Source: Neonectria sp. B-13
Lineage: Eukaryota > Ascomycota > Sordariomycetes > Hypocreales > Nectriaceae
DNA: 64,000 bases
Assembly: GCA_002682825.1 (NCBI GenBank)
Contig: NOKP01000026.1
Coordinates: forward strand, 248,001-312,000
Direction: 5' to 3'
Shown piece after piece: positions 30,867 to 43,211 of this stretch; positions within the stretch are counted from its first letter, which is position 1; each line of letters opens with the position of its first letter. The notes under the pieces are model-generated. The model was given only the letters and a program-made list of their open reading frames with translations. It made no database searches and was not told where the DNA came from. Made by a program: the position numbers and the translations under genes.

Positions 30867-33800
30867 ATGCCCGCGGCCCATCTCTCGACTGCAGACGAGC
30901 CACCTCCTCTTATTCCTGGGTACATCGAGATGTCGGGGAAACGGCCAGCAAAGAAGCCGCGGCTTGGCTCGGAGTCTGAAATAATTGAAGAATCACGCCC
31001 AGGGCACGGATTTTGGGATGTGGTGACGGCACCTTCATCGCAGCTTCAAACGCCGAACGGCTCGCATGCTACACCCGCACCACGGCCACCAATCTATACC
31101 CATAATTCTCCAAGTTTGAGCTGTTGGAGACCTTCTGAGCATATTGATCAAGTTCCAACGAGCGATGCTAGCTTCAGGCCTCAGCCTCACCTTGACGCTC
31201 CGCACCAAACACTCGTGTGTTTTGGGGAGGTGAGTACGACAATGTCGCGCTGGTTTCTCTACGAAGAATGCAAGTAATTGACTATCTAGATAAATGGACT
31301 CCTTGGAAAATACAAAAATCCCACCACCCATGCGTCGTATTCTGGCAACTTCCGAATTCAACTCAGGGCATCAGATCAATTTTCGGCCATCGATAATGAT
31401 TCTGTAACCGGGGTAATCGATGCAGACTACACGCATCTTACATACGCGTTACTTGATGAGCCTGGAGTCAATTTGCAATTGACTTGTTCTCGCGATTTAT
31501 CCCAAGCGCGAAATCCTTCGAAGCACAAGGCTTCCAAGTTTCTTGCTCAGGCAATCCCATGTTCCATTTCCATCATCATATACGGACCTCAAGATATGTT
31601 TGATGAAATTGGGACGTTCTTTCAGACAAATGAGATGTATCTTCAAGACCCTCGCGAATGTGACAAAAATGTCAGGTATTACAACCCTCATCGACTCTCA
31701 GCGACCGCATTGGATAATTGCCCATGGACTTTTGAACTAAAGTCACAACTCAACCAACCCATGGAGATGACCGTCATCGATTCACAGCCAGATCTGTTGG
31801 ATCTCATGAACTCTCAAGATCTTCTTCCAGAGACACCACAGCCCGCTGCGATCCAAACCAGCCTTGAGAAGTAACACCTAACGAATTAGCCCGGGCTTGC
31901 AAATCCAAGCTGACTGCACTTCTAGGCACCAAAAGCAAGCACTTACTTTCATGCATCAAAGGGAGCTGGGCTGGGCTCAGGATGGGAGCCGACCAGATAT
32001 CTGGGAGTACATTGAGACAGGCCAAGGAGATTTGTAAGTCTGCCATAGGTGACAAACTAATAATGATGCTCATCTAATTGAATATAGCTTCATAAATCGG
32101 GTCTCTGATGTTCATCAAGAGGAGCCTCCAGACGAGTTCTACGGTGGGATCATCGCAGATCCTATGGGCCTTGGCAAGACTTTGACGATGATTGCTTTAG
32201 TAGCAACAGATACCATCTCATCCAGGTCGGGAGCTGGAGAAGATACAGCAAACCAGACGCTTGTGATTGTTCCACCGGCGTGTAGGTTGACAACAGTCCC
32301 CTACTCCATAGAAATATGAAATTAACATGACCTCTATAGTACTTGATACCTGGGAGGAGCAGTTGTCAGAGTAAGTAGGGTAAAGGTTGATGATATGAGA
32401 TGTTTCAAGGCTTAACTGAGACAGACATGTCGTTCAGGGCAAACTCACATGGCGCCGACACCACGGCAAGACGAAATTGATTCGGAATGTTGGATACGAC
32501 ACCACAAATATAGTCCTGACAACATATCACACAGTATCAGCTGAATGGAAGTCACACACCGACCTCACTCAATCCGTCCTGTTTTCGAATCAGTGGAAAA
32601 GAGTGGTTTTAGATGAAGGTGGGTGAGCCTTCAAAGACAAGAGTCTAGACTAATCATCGTTAATCTAGCACACGTCATCCGAAACAACAACTCTCAAATT
32701 GCACAATCCATATGTGCCTTAGACGCAACGTGTCGTTGGGCTGTCACAGGGACACCAATTCAAAACCGACTCTCAGATTTGGCAACGCTTCTCAAGTTTC
32801 TCAGAGTTGACCCTTACCAGGATAGGAGACGGTTTGAAGCGGATATTTCTAATGTCTGGAAAGGCGGCGACATGGATGAAGCAATCAAGAGACTCAAACG
32901 ACTTGCTGGCTGCCTTCTACTGCGCCGGAAAAAGACCACGATCAGTCTCCCACTCAGACGGGATCTACAATGTCCTATTGAATTTACTGTCGCCGAGCGA
33001 GATGTCTATAAGGATATTCGAAACCAAGTCATTGCTCGTATCGATGATCTCATGGACGATCGTACCGGAAACTCCCGACCTTCAGGATATGTCAATGTTC
33101 TTCAGCAAATTGAGGCGATGCGCATGTTCTGCAATCTTGGGCTTCACTACTATCGTCGCCACCAGCCAACGGTCATCTCGCAAGACCAACCCACCGACTG
33201 GCAGACCGCAGCACAACAAGCATTCAACTTTCAGCTAGAGATGAGTCGCGTTGAGTGTCAATATTGCTCGTTACCAGTGGACGGTACGGACGGCGTCCTC
33301 GATGAATCTCGCAGTCAAGAAACCCCGATGTTCTCACAGTGCCTCAAGTTCGTATGCTCGGGTTGTGTGACAACGGGGCAGTCAAGGGGTTGCGGATGCA
33401 ATCCAGGGTGTCCGTATTCTCCGGTTTCTCTGAGTCTACATCGCCTTGAGGAGACTTCGGCAACTCTGAATCCGCCCAGAGGCGCACCCGAAACCTCGGC
33501 AGTAGGGATTCCTTCTAAAGTCGCGGCATTAGTTACTCAAGTCAGAAGCCTTCCGTCAGACGTTAAAAGGTAAGTTTCATACTTCTTGCCCTTCACACGT
33601 TTCATGAATTTTAATGAGGGTCTAGCATCGTCTTCTCGACCTGGCGCACGACTCTCGATGTGCTGGAAGTAGGGCTGAACCAAGCATCCATCACTACCCT
33701 TCGATTTGATGGCAAAGTACCACAAAAGGACAGGAAGCATGTGATCGATCGATTTCGAAAAGACCCAAACATCCGAGTATTGCTGCTGACTCTATCCTGC

Positions 33801-34315
33801 GGTGCTGTTGGGTAAGTCTCGCCAACGAGGTGTGCGGGAATGAAAGCTTACTCGATGCCACAGTTTGACACTCACGGCTGCTTCTTACGCATTTCTCATG
33901 GAGCCACATTGGTCAGTGCATCATTTTAATCTATTTTGTTTCAAGCTTTTGACTGAGACGTTGTAGGAACCCGACCATTGAAGACCAGGCCTTGGCTCGC
34001 ATCCATAGGCTCGGCCAGAAGCGCGAAGTCACCACTGTTCGTTTTTATGTTCGAGATTCATTTGAACAGGTTAGTGCTTACTGCCAGATTTAAAGGATTT
34101 GCTTTTGAAGTCGCTCGAATTTCACTGACTGACTTCAAATCATGTAGCGGGTCATTGAGGTTCAAAACTCAAAGAGGCAACTTGCGAGCGTTCTATTAGC
34201 ACCTCATGATTCAACTCTATCTGGTCAAGATATGAGATCGCTAGAGGTAGGCTGATCCATGATCCGGGTAGTACCGTACTAACTGAAAACGTAGAATCTA
34301 CGGGCTCTGCTATGA
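30867..34315 (+). CDS. Rad5/HLTF-like SNF2 ATPase with RING-like cysteine cluster
   Basis: Twelve exons (introns 31230-31289, 31871-31925, 32034-32087, 32282-32339, 32371-32424, 32619-32668, 33570-33625, 33812-33863, 33912-33966, 34070-34147 and 34247-34294) give about 942 aa. A nuclear localisation-like segment KRPAKKPR lies near residue 25. SNF2 features: KHQKQALTFMHQRE, motif I IADPMGLGKTLTM, VIVPPALLDTWEEQL, VLTTYHTV, DEAH box LDEAHVIRN, AVTGTPIQNRLSDLATLLKFLR; then motif V/VI GAVGLTLTAASYAFLMEPHWNP and QALARIHRLGQKREV. Between lobes, residues about 687-745 hold a Cys-rich cluster (CQYC, CSGC, CGCNPGC) in the place of the Rad5 RING but without a regular C3HC4 spacing. No HIRAN domain is seen. 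Likely a nuclear DNA translocase in repair or chromatin remodelling; ubiquitin-ligase activity is doubtful. Start may be M22 at 30930. Confidence 0.87.
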
Positions 34316-34663
34316 GCTGCAAGGCAGTAAGTGTACGAGAACGAGGTTGTTGTCCGAGTTATGAAAAATGACGGTCATTTCTGAGCACACACTCATTCCC
34401 ACAAGCTAACAGCCTGGCCCGGAAGATATTGACTTAAAAGAAACACGATTCTTGAGCGATTTAACTGCAGGTGGTTTGAAAGGGCTTCACTTTTATGTTT
34501 CTCACTGTTAAATTCATGGATCATTCCTCGCGCTCTATTTTATGCAAGGCTGGACCCCAGAGGCCAATCACGACAACATTCAGACTTATTGCTGTACTCT
34601 CGTTTAAGTGGCATTACGAAACACGATAACTGCAAACTATAAAGGAGGATGCTAAGACTTATG
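34316..34663. other. Convergent intergenic region
   Basis: Contains the 3' ends of the SNF2 gene and of the convergent PPxY-containing gene. Nothing else is seen. Confidence 0.4.
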
Positions 34664-35596
34664 TTATATCGGCGTCAACACCAACCACAACGTTTTGGGT
34701 CCCACTGCGAGGGTAGCAGGCTCCTGAACGTCCAAATGAGCGATGTGTCCTTCCAATGCCTTCAGCTTGCCCTCTGCACTCTCGTCCTTGTCGCTTCGTA
34801 GTTCCACCTGGCTGATGATGGACAAACCAACAAGCTCAGAAAGCTCCAGCGAGTCTAGCAAGTTGGCGTGCAGACCACGGGCATGGAACCAGTCCTTGTT
34901 AACAACAGCCATGTAAGCTGTAGCGCGCTGACGCGGCGTCTCCATCTTCTTCCCCGCAGCCGACGCTACAGACATGGGCAGCTGGGCGGCGGTGCGAACA
35001 GTTCCCAGGGCTGCAGACACGGGTATCGTGATGGCGCCGCCGATGACGCCCATAGCGGCACCGAGAATGTTCCCGCGCTTGGCGTTGCTGCCGATGCTCT
35101 TGCCGACCTCCTTGGCGTGCAAGGCGATGCCCTTGACGAGATTCACCGGGGCTTCGCCGACGTCCTTGCCCACGTTTGCGGCGTGGCGCAGGGCGCGATC
35201 CGAGACCTTGGCCGCGAGAAAGGCAGACGTGGTCTCAAGGAAGGAGTTCCACGTCGCGGCGGGGATGCCATAGCTCAGGAGAGCCGGGGCGTAGGCGGCG
35301 AGGAGCGGCGCGGCCGGCTCGGGGGCTGTCTGAGGCACGGCGATTGGCAGCTGGCCGCTCGATCCGGATGCCGCGGAATACGGCGGAAGAGGGGCGTCCA
35401 GTGGAAAATTGAACGGCGACTCGGCTGTTGGACGCGCTGACGAACTGCCAGATTTGTCGACCGCCGGAGGGCCCGGAGGTGGAGCCGGTTGGGGGAGTGT
35501 GGACAACCCGGTGTCCGTCACCTCGTAGCTCGGAGGTGCTTCCTCATGGGCGGGGTCTTGGCCTGACTTGGCCTCTCTTTCTTTCTCGGACGACAT
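34664..35596 (-). CDS. Conserved fungal protein with PPxY motifs and glycine-rich hydrophobic segment
   Basis: An intronless 310-aa protein. The first about 90 residues are Pro/Ser-rich and carry PPSY near residue 21 and PPYS near 70, the type of motif bound by WW domains of Rsp5/Nedd4 ubiquitin ligases. The rest is mostly helical: LLSYGIPAATWNSFLETTSAFLAAKVSDRALRHAANVGKD, then a Gly/Ala-rich stretch NILGAAMGVIGGAITIPVSAALG (about 178-200) that may insert in a membrane, and a C-terminal alpha/beta part ending LAVGPKTLWLVLTPI. Similar proteins are widespread in filamentous ascomycetes without a defined function. A role in membrane trafficking under Rsp5-type ubiquitination is a guess from the PPxY motifs alone. 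Confidence 0.75.
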   Translation of the reverse strand: MSSEKEREAKSGQDPAHEEAPPSYEVTDTGLSTLPQPAPPPGPPAVDKSGSSSARPTAESPFNFPLDAPLPPYSAASGSSGQLPIAVPQTAPEPAAPLLAAYAPALLSYGIPAATWNSFLETTSAFLAAKVSDRALRHAANVGKDVGEAPVNLVKGIALHAKEVGKSIGSNAKRGNILGAAMGVIGGAITIPVSAALGTVRTAAQLPMSVASAAGKKMETPRQRATAYMAVVNKDWFHARGLHANLLDSLELSELVGLSIISQVELRSDKDESAEGKLKALEGHIAHLDVQEPATLAVGPKTLWLVLTPI

Positions 35597-38500
35597 TGAA
35601 TTGGGAGTTAAGGAGGGGACTCCGCAGGGAAATGAGGGAGGTTTATTTTAGTGAGAAGATCAGGCACTTGATTCCTGTCAGCGGGTTTCGACACCTGAAG
35701 GAATGCCATGCTGACATAACCAAAACAGGAAATGGTATACAAACCTTCTCTTGAGTTTACCCTGTATCTCTCGATGAGGAACAAATAGAACCTGAAGATA
35801 GACACCCAGAGGCAACACAGCCGTTTGGGTAAATGTTTGGCATTGTCTGGTAAAACATATCTCGACTTTGAGATTGACGACTAACAATACGAAGGACCGA
35901 TATCGCCACACGGATTGCGGGGCATTACTGTGAACAAACACGAGCCCAAACATGACGGTTGGCCCCCTCCCAACATTCACAGAACATGACATCGATACGC
36001 GAAGAACCTAACAGAAGATAAAACAATTGAAAGTAAAGCAAACTCGAATTGCACGACATCTAGAGTTCAGTCTTACAGTACATCAGACATGACGACACTT
36101 CGCTGCGACGGAACACTGGACCTCATCTAGCCAGGCACCTGCGGCCTCCGGTTCTGTTCAAGGACGCACGCACCGTGTCTAAGACAGCTGAATCCGAATT
36201 TGGGATGACGACGAGACCACGATGTGACCTTAAAAGATCCGCCGGCATACAAGGCCGGAGATGGCCTCGGGTTGCTCGGGTACCTGTATCTGGGTGAGCT
36301 ATTTCACAAAAGAATCACCAAGCAACAACCTCCACTCAAACAGGCAGAACACGAGGTGGTCGGGCTTGCCCGACGGCCGGCCCCGATCAGCCCGTTCCGG
36401 GGCAGGATCGAGCTGCACGGCTAGTACGAGGGACTTCACGCACGAGGCTCTTCTGGTACGAGGGACTTGTTCGTTGCTGGATGCGTGAGCGAGACCCAGT
36501 GCGATGCGTGAGAACTCATGTTTGGGAGGTCACAGCATCGCACCGACAGCCCGTCAAGGCCCAGCCACCTCCCCCGCCCCGTTGCTCCGGCGAGGAAAGT
36601 TCTTTGGCGGCGGGAGTGGACCGATGCCATGTTTAGCAACACCACGACGCATGCGATCGTGTCGCGCACGGGGATGGTCCCTGCAGCGGCCCGCTCGCGG
36701 GGTGGCACAGGTGTCTTCGATCCATCAGCGGTCAAGGCCATCGCCCGTCATGTAGAAGCAGTCGGCCGCCCCAGACCGCTCTCTTGGATTGTTGAAGACG
36801 GTGGCGATTCTGGGAGGGACAACCAAGACGTGGGAGGGAGCATCTTTGTCTCGGGATGTTACTGCGCGACCAGAGAAGTGTTGAATGCTCGTAACCCCGC
36901 GGAAAGACACTGTCGTGGCCGGTGGTGGTGGTGGAGTGCGAATCCTTCCTTGGATCCCGACGGCTGGACCAACCGCATGACGTTCGTGGCAAGCAAGCGG
37001 GCTGGGGATAGGATTTGAGGCTGCTTCTCGGCATTCATCAAGGCTGAAATGTGAATGGCTCTCGCTCGGTGTCGAACTCACAAGAGCCGGGTCGCCATCG
37101 TTCGGTGTCCCCTCGTTTATGCAGCAGAGTGGATGTGCGCCATCGCCCAAGATAGATGAAATCAAAGCGTTCTGTTCTCGCGATGGGGACCGCTCCATAG
37201 ACTCGGGGAAGAACAGCAAAAACGGCGCTCATGGGATTGGCTTCTGCGCATGCGAAGCTGCAGCATCAAGCATTGCATCTGACGATGGAAGCATCACTGC
37301 CAGGGGCAAGACAGGTTCAAGTCCGACGACTTGTCCACGGGGTGGCTGTGGTGGTACGGCCAGCGACGCTGTGTAAGTGCGTGCTGCAGCAGCACACATG
37401 GCAATTGTGTCGGAGGGCTTGACCGACATGGTGGCTATGTCGTGAGCCCAACCGTCGCGCATAGCTCCCAACGACCGAGGCACGCTTTGCTGGAGTGAGA
37501 TTGTGCGAAGTATTCCAGGTACGGATTATCAGAGGTGTGAATCGATGCAATTGTCACAACCCCTGGCCACCTCGCTGTACTTTGTAGATCCTTTTGGTCT
37601 CCCGTCTTGGCTCTCACTCCAACCACCGGAATCTCCCAGAGGGGCCGCGGTGAAGCTCCACCCCACCGCCAGAGTTGTCGCCGACTTGCTCAGCTTGCGG
37701 GGTATGGGAAACTTCACATTCAGTAGGCGTAACGGACAGAAGGGGAGGAAGGATTTTAGATGTTGTTGGTTGAGTTGCTGGAGGAGCAGCCAACATTTGT
37801 CGAAGATGCGCATTGCAATGCATGCATTGGATGGATTGGATTGCTGACTCAATCGAGGCTGTGAATCAGCATCCATTGGATGCGTGGTTTATTAATGACC
37901 AAGTAGAGCACTCGGCTGTTGGAATGTCCTCACCCTGCCGGGAGCAATTATCGTTGTATTCGTAAACGGGATGGACCGTCGTTCGATTCTCGTTTGCAAA
38001 GATCGAGACCGAGTCTTCCGTCCACAGTGCGTATCGGTCGGTGAGGTCTCACGGAACTATTGAACACTGGCCTGGCGCCACTATAGCATAGCGCATATTG
38101 ACTTGGTCTCGTGAAGAACATGGCGCCGATTTCCACTGTGACCCCGCTTGCTAGGCCCTGTAGTACAGTATAAAAGACACAGTGAGCAAACAGCAATGTG
38201 CTGACCTAAAAATGAACAAACACCAGCAAACGGCCCAACTGCATATGTACTGAGCCTCCTTCCAGGCATCCAGCTCTCCCGCTCTCTTCGCTGTGCTGGC
38301 ACTGTTCATTCCAACGCTGTCCCGGCTCTTTTCTTCTCTCTGGACCCTGTGCTGCCTATTTTAAGACACGCATCTGCTTGATGCCGAACAGAGAGAGCGA
38401 GCGCATGTCCGCTCCACTTCGCCGGGTCCACGTTGGGCGTTGGACTTGGGGAAATACGAGATGCGTGCTACGTCACTAGTCCCGCCCCATCACGCTTCCT

Positions 38501-38867
38501 TCCCCAAGGATGGATCTTTTGTGCGCCGGTAGACAGTTGTCGAAGAGCTGCATCACCGACTAGAATCGAATCTAGTACGTACGGCCAGTGTCAATAAACC
38601 GAGAAGATCCCGGCTAGATCAAGTCTACGGAGAATTATTTAAAGGGGAGAGACTAGCCGCTTCTTGGGATCAGAACAAGACAAGACACCAGAACACCACA
38701 ACAACACAACACTCACACTCAAACATCTCACCACTCTCTCCAGCCTTCACCACTCCCAGCCACCTTAAAAAGATCGCCATCCGCCTTCTTTCTCAACCAC
38801 TTCTACACTCAGAAGACCTCCAACTTTCACTCTTCTCTCCCAAACAACCCATTCACACACCGCCAAC
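35597..38867. other. 3.3-kb gene-poor region upstream of the secreted protein gene
   Basis: Long overlapping ORFs on both strands at 36436-37219 (up to 166 codons) reflect GC-rich sequence without stop codons; none has a recognisable motif, signal or splice partner. The last 230 bases are the AC/CT-rich 5' leader of the secreted protein gene. A tRNA-like B box near 37313 (GGTTCAAGTCC) was rejected. Confidence 0.45.
38636..38643 (+). promoter_or_regulatory. Probable TATA element of the secreted protein gene
   Basis: TATTTAAA lies about 225 bases before the ATG at 38868. The intervening leader is strongly A/C- and then C/T-rich with very few G, a hallmark of highly transcribed fungal genes. 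Confidence 0.45.
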
Positions 38868-39437
38868 ATGCAGATGCAGAGCCTCTTCACCACTCTCCTC
38901 CTCGCCACCTCCGCCATCGCGGCGCCTACCTTCTCCATTATCCCCCGCGCCGGCAGTGAGTCCTGCATGGCCAGGGGCAGCAAGGTCAGCAGCTGGAACG
39001 TCCACGATTTCACCTTCGAGGCCTCCCACACCTTCACCACCCCCGAGAAGTCCGTCTACTCGGCCAAGGCTAGCTTCGAGCTCGAGAACAAGGCCCTCTC
39101 CTACAAGGCCAAGTGCAGCGCCCGTTCTCAGTCCAAGGACTTCTTCACCGGTGCTGTCACCTACGAGTGCAAGGGCAGCGCAGAAGGCGACTCGGCTAGC
39201 TTCCGCTTCGACCACAAGACTGGTGCCCTCGCCATCGGGCAGTCGTGGTCTTGCCTCAAGGAGGGCGGTCGCTTCGAAGCCAAGGGCAAGACTACTCTTC
39301 ACCTCACTTGCAAGGACTCTACCTACAAGAACCCCAACTACAAGGCCGGCAAGAGTGGTCTCTACTCTCACCACTTGATCAGCTGCGAGCCTATCACTGT
39401 CAAGGCTCCCATCACCGAGATCAGCGCTGTCCTGTGA
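38868..39437 (+). CDS. Small secreted six-cysteine protein, AA1-like (Alt a 1-like) fold
   Basis: An intronless 189-aa protein with a signal peptide (residues 1-19, MQMQSLFTTLLLATSAIAA). The mature part has six cysteines (33, 83, 101, 129, 148, 173), an even number suitable for three disulfides. The order W-x-V-x-D-F-T-F-E, then KCSA, YECKG, FRFDHKTGALAIGQSWSC and LHLTC agrees with the AA1-like domain family around the Alternaria allergen Alt a 1, which forms a secreted beta-barrel. Family members are secreted, and some bind plant defence proteins; the role here is inferred. The strong leader and C-ending codons suggest high expression. It stands alone between two gene-poor stretches. A generic secreted beta-sandwich is the alternative call. 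Confidence 0.75.
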   Translation: MQMQSLFTTLLLATSAIAAPTFSIIPRAGSESCMARGSKVSSWNVHDFTFEASHTFTTPEKSVYSAKASFELENKALSYKAKCSARSQSKDFFTGAVTYECKGSAEGDSASFRFDHKTGALAIGQSWSCLKEGGRFEAKGKTTLHLTCKDSTYKNPNYKAGKSGLYSHHLISCEPITVKAPITEISAVL

Positions 39438-41615
39438 ACGCCTGACAAGGCAATGATTTAACGACCATCTTCTTCTTCTCTTCTTTCTCTTCGATTATTT
39501 TTTCTCGTGGCCTTGGCAATGGCCTTTATTATTCTCAATTACTTCTTGCATGAGCAAGCTTGGGCGGCGTTCATTTGGGGCACATTAACGACTAGACCGT
39601 GACAACGGACGGATCAATGATCATGACATTCACTACTTAAACGACGGAGATACCATGGGACGAGACTCACGAGAGAGCGCATCTGGACATAGACGGACTC
39701 GCTCGATACACTGAGCACAGATTTGGAGATAAACCTGCTAGTATTTAGCCATGATTTAATAATGTGCATTTTGATCAAATACTTGTTCTGTGCCGTGCCA
39801 TGACGATGTCTCAATTGATGAACCGGTGGAGTCGAGCAACCAACCCTGCGACCGCCTGTGACTTGCAGCGCATGAACTGTGCACAAAAATAGGACAATAA
39901 ATCTGAGACATTCGCCTGGAACTACGGGGCTTTCTTCAAATTAATTTACTGAAAATGTTCGCAGGGTTTTAAGTTCACACGCATTTGAACCTGACCACTG
40001 CGATGCCTGACACATATTATCAGACAACTGGACCTCCACACAAGACAGCAAACAAAGCGACAAGTACCCGGCATTCGTAAGTCCTCATCTGTTCACGTAA
40101 ATCATGGTGCTCAATATATTAAATAAGTAACTTGTAGATTACAACGTCTTTCTGGTCAGGGCTCATCCGTCCCGACTACAAGCTTTGCCAAGATGTGAGA
40201 ACACTATTCAACTCCATGTTCACAACCTTTCGTTCAAAGTAATCCAATGTATCTCAAACAACATGAGTTCGGGCACAAGGCTATCCCCGTCACTCTTGGT
40301 AACGATCACTATTATTTGGGAAGTAGTGCAGGATCGGCCAATGCCGGAGACATGCTTGGGTCTGCTCGTATTGACACATCTGACACATAACAAACCGTTG
40401 AGGACATGTGACTTTTCTGCCAAAACCGGCCTAATGGGAGTCAGAACCGTGTTCATGCGAAGATCGGCGGCTAGATCCGTGGGCAGATACGTCAATGACG
40501 ATGGGTATTCGTATCGGCCCTATTTGCTTGCTTCAGAATGACGTCGCGACTGATGCCAGATTTCCGGCTGCGCCGAATACAGTGACGGAAATATGGCCGA
40601 TGTCGAACCACTCCGGTTGAATTCTCACCCGTATGAGTGTCCCCCACATCGTGAACAGCTCCGTGGACCGGTGTTTCTCAAGAAGATCTACATAAAGAGT
40701 CATGAGTCCGGTTTCGCGTGCTACATGGCCCCAAAAGGTAAAGTCAGTCCCGAACAGACGATGAGGCTATCATGCCAGCTAATGAGATCAAACCTCTTGG
40801 CTTGTACTGAGATGGATCGGTTGTGTGGCAAAGCTAAGCTCTGATGAGTCAATCTGTATCACGAGATAATCTGTGAAAGGCTCTCGCTACTTGAGCCGGA
40901 GAATCATAACAAATGTGACCTTGCCGTGACATATTAGGGGTCTGTTCCGAGAAATTTATGGGTGACGTGGCTTCGACATCTTGATAGTAACAAAAGTTAT
41001 TGTAGCGGGGGTACTTGCAAGGGCAGAAAACACGCTGATATTTGTCGAGAAACTTCATAAATGTACACCACATCGAATCTAGGTCACACAATGGCCAACC
41101 TTTGCACCATGCCTGACCCTTGAAAAGACAAACTTTGAGCCTTATAGAGGGTACAGATCACCATGAAGTTTCTAGAACCATAAAAGTTCCAACTAGGGTA
41201 GCTGCCGACTTCTGTCCTTGCGCACCCACCGTAACTTTGTCTCGAGCATAAAAATTGGTTTCATTGCTTACCGAGATAGGAGGAGGTCTGGTGTCTAAGG
41301 CAGCAGAGTTATTCGTCTCGCTGGTTTGGGTTTCTCAAGACAAGCGTCATGGATTGCCGAACACGAGTGCTAGTGACAGTCGTAGACATATGTATGGATA
41401 CGGCGATTGTCTTTTCACCGGGTGAACTTGAGGCTTTGACTGAGGAACTAAGGTACAAGAGAACGCCTACTTTGAGCATTGTATTATAAGGGATTCCGTT
41501 TGTGTATTCAAGCTAAATGTGGTTGCAGATCTGGTTTTAAATAAGAATGCTTTGTGGAATATTTGTCGTCCGCTTGGTTCCAGCGCCGAGGCTGACCAAC
41601 TCATATCCGAGTATT
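39438..41615. other. 2.2-kb gene-poor region
   Basis: AT-leaning sequence with short ORFs only (up to about 118 codons at 40185-40541) and no family resemblance. The first 150 bases form a CT-rich 3' flank of the secreted protein gene. No repeats with recognisable ends were found. Confidence 0.45.
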
Positions 41616-43211
41616 TTACCCTTCTGTTTCAGACTCATTCGCCTTCTGCTTCTGAGCCAACTCTCGTCCATGGAGGTACCGAATAGTGAACGCAGTTACA
41701 ATGAGACTGAAAGCAATACAAGCCATCGTGACGTAACCCTTGGGATACCGAGGGGCCTCGACCTGCTGCCAGATTATCAGCGGTAACCAGGCCTGGAAAA
41801 CGTACGCCATTTCGTTCATGGCTCCAGTAACAAGAGCCCGTTCTTCGTTATCATCTTTGCAGATTTCGTGGGCCCACGCAAAAGTGAGACCACTGATTCC
41901 GCCGGCGAATCCAGCCATGATGAAAGCCGCCCACTTAAGACCGTTTGGGATATTCCAGACAGACAGGCTTATGTTGACGAAAAGGTTGACGCAACCCGAG
42001 AAGACGATAGGAGGCCACCGCGCGCCGCGGAATATGGTGTCTGATGTCCAGGCATATATTAAAGTGACGACAATGTCGACGGCTGAAGTGATGGTCGGAT
42101 AGATGTTGATGTCGTGGACGCTGCGGCCTTCGCTTTTGAGCCAGAGCTGGAAGGCAGGCTGCGATACCGTTCCGCAACCGTTGTTGAAGAAGATGTATAG
42201 AACGGGCAGTACATAGATATGCCAACCGGAAAAAATCTTCTTTATCTTCGCTTTCGTAAAGGGAGCTCTCTGTGCTCTTCCCTCAAATTGCATACGCTTC
42301 TTTGCAAATTCAATTTCCTTCTCCGATAGCCACCAAGACTTTGCAATCTCTGGCACATCAGGAAGGAAGAAGAAGCTGAGAAGTGCGAGTGGGAGGGAGA
42401 TGACAGTGTCGATGATAAACAGCCACTGCCAGCCGTGGAAGCCATGCTTGCCACCCAGCTTATAGACCGAGGCCATTAGATAGCCGGAGAACATACCCCC
42501 GATACCACCACTCGCATGGAAGATGCAAGAGCGTTTCGCAAGCTCATCCTTGCGGTACCATGACCCAATGACATATTGCATACCGGGATAGAAGGCGCTT
42601 TCCGCGAGCCCGATGAAGAAACGCAAGGCGTACATCTGCTTGTAACTGCTGCACTTGGCCAAAAGAATCGTCAAGACGGACCAGGTGACTTCGCAGGCCG
42701 GGATCCAAATAGAAGGCCGCACCCGAGTGAGCATCAAGTTGCTGTGAAATGTTAGCAATATTCCTATCGTCCCAATGTCTTTCATGGAAGGTATTGCTCA
42801 CCTGGGAATCTCCCCCAGGACATAGCCGACAGTCCAACAGGTCTGCATATAATTGAGTTGATTGCCGTACATCCCGAGGTCCTCTTTCATTCCAGAGGCA
42901 AAAGCATTGTTGATGTTGATTTGGTTGAGGTTCTTGCTGAAATATCCTATGCTCGCAAACGTCAAGATAACGGCGTCGAGCTTGAAAAGGAACTTCCGCT
43001 CTTCTGGGGATTTGTCGAGAGTATCCCAGATATAGGACCTCCACGTCTTCTGTGGTACTTTTTGGATAATGCCATCGTCCTCCTCCTGAACAGTGACAGT
43101 GGGCGGGGACAATGACTTGGAATGATCAGGCCCATGGTCAAATTCAGGGCCTTGGTCGGACTCAAGCCCATGATCGGGGCCACGACCCTTTTCATCGCTT
43201 AGGATCGACAT
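41616..43211 (-). CDS. MFS permease of the anion:cation symporter (ACS) family, pantothenate-transporter-like
   Basis: Two exons, 43211-42802 and 42741-41616 (intron 42742-42801, donor GTGAGC), give about 511 aa, a normal length. A polar N-terminal tail rich in Asp/His/Pro (about 75 residues) precedes the twelve membrane segments. ACS/Dal5-type features are FLFKLDAVILTFASIGYFSKNLNQININNAF (TM1), GEIPSNLMLTRVRPSIWIP, the A-like motif region, RFFIGLAESAFYPGMQYVIGSWYRKDELAKR (TM4-5 loop) and WQWLFIIDTVISLPLAL. The FSKNLNQ.N..NAF version of TM1 is the one in Liz1/Fen2-type pantothenate or related vitamin transporters, as opposed to the D-R-x-N version of allantoate/nicotinate permeases. It resides in the plasma membrane; the substrate is inferred by similarity only. 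Confidence 0.85.

Noticed and set aside
36436..37219. Overlapping ORFs of 100-166 codons on both strands
   Set aside because: No domain, no signal, no splice continuity, and mutually exclusive frames in GC-rich sequence.
37240..37330. tRNA-like B box (GGTTCAAGTCC) near 37313
   Set aside because: The flanking bases do not form a T-stem, and no A box or acceptor stem is found at the right distance.
38853..39374. 173-codon ORF antisense to the secreted protein gene
   Set aside because: A shadow of the C-ending codon bias of the sense gene; the sense strand has signal peptide, cysteines and promoter.
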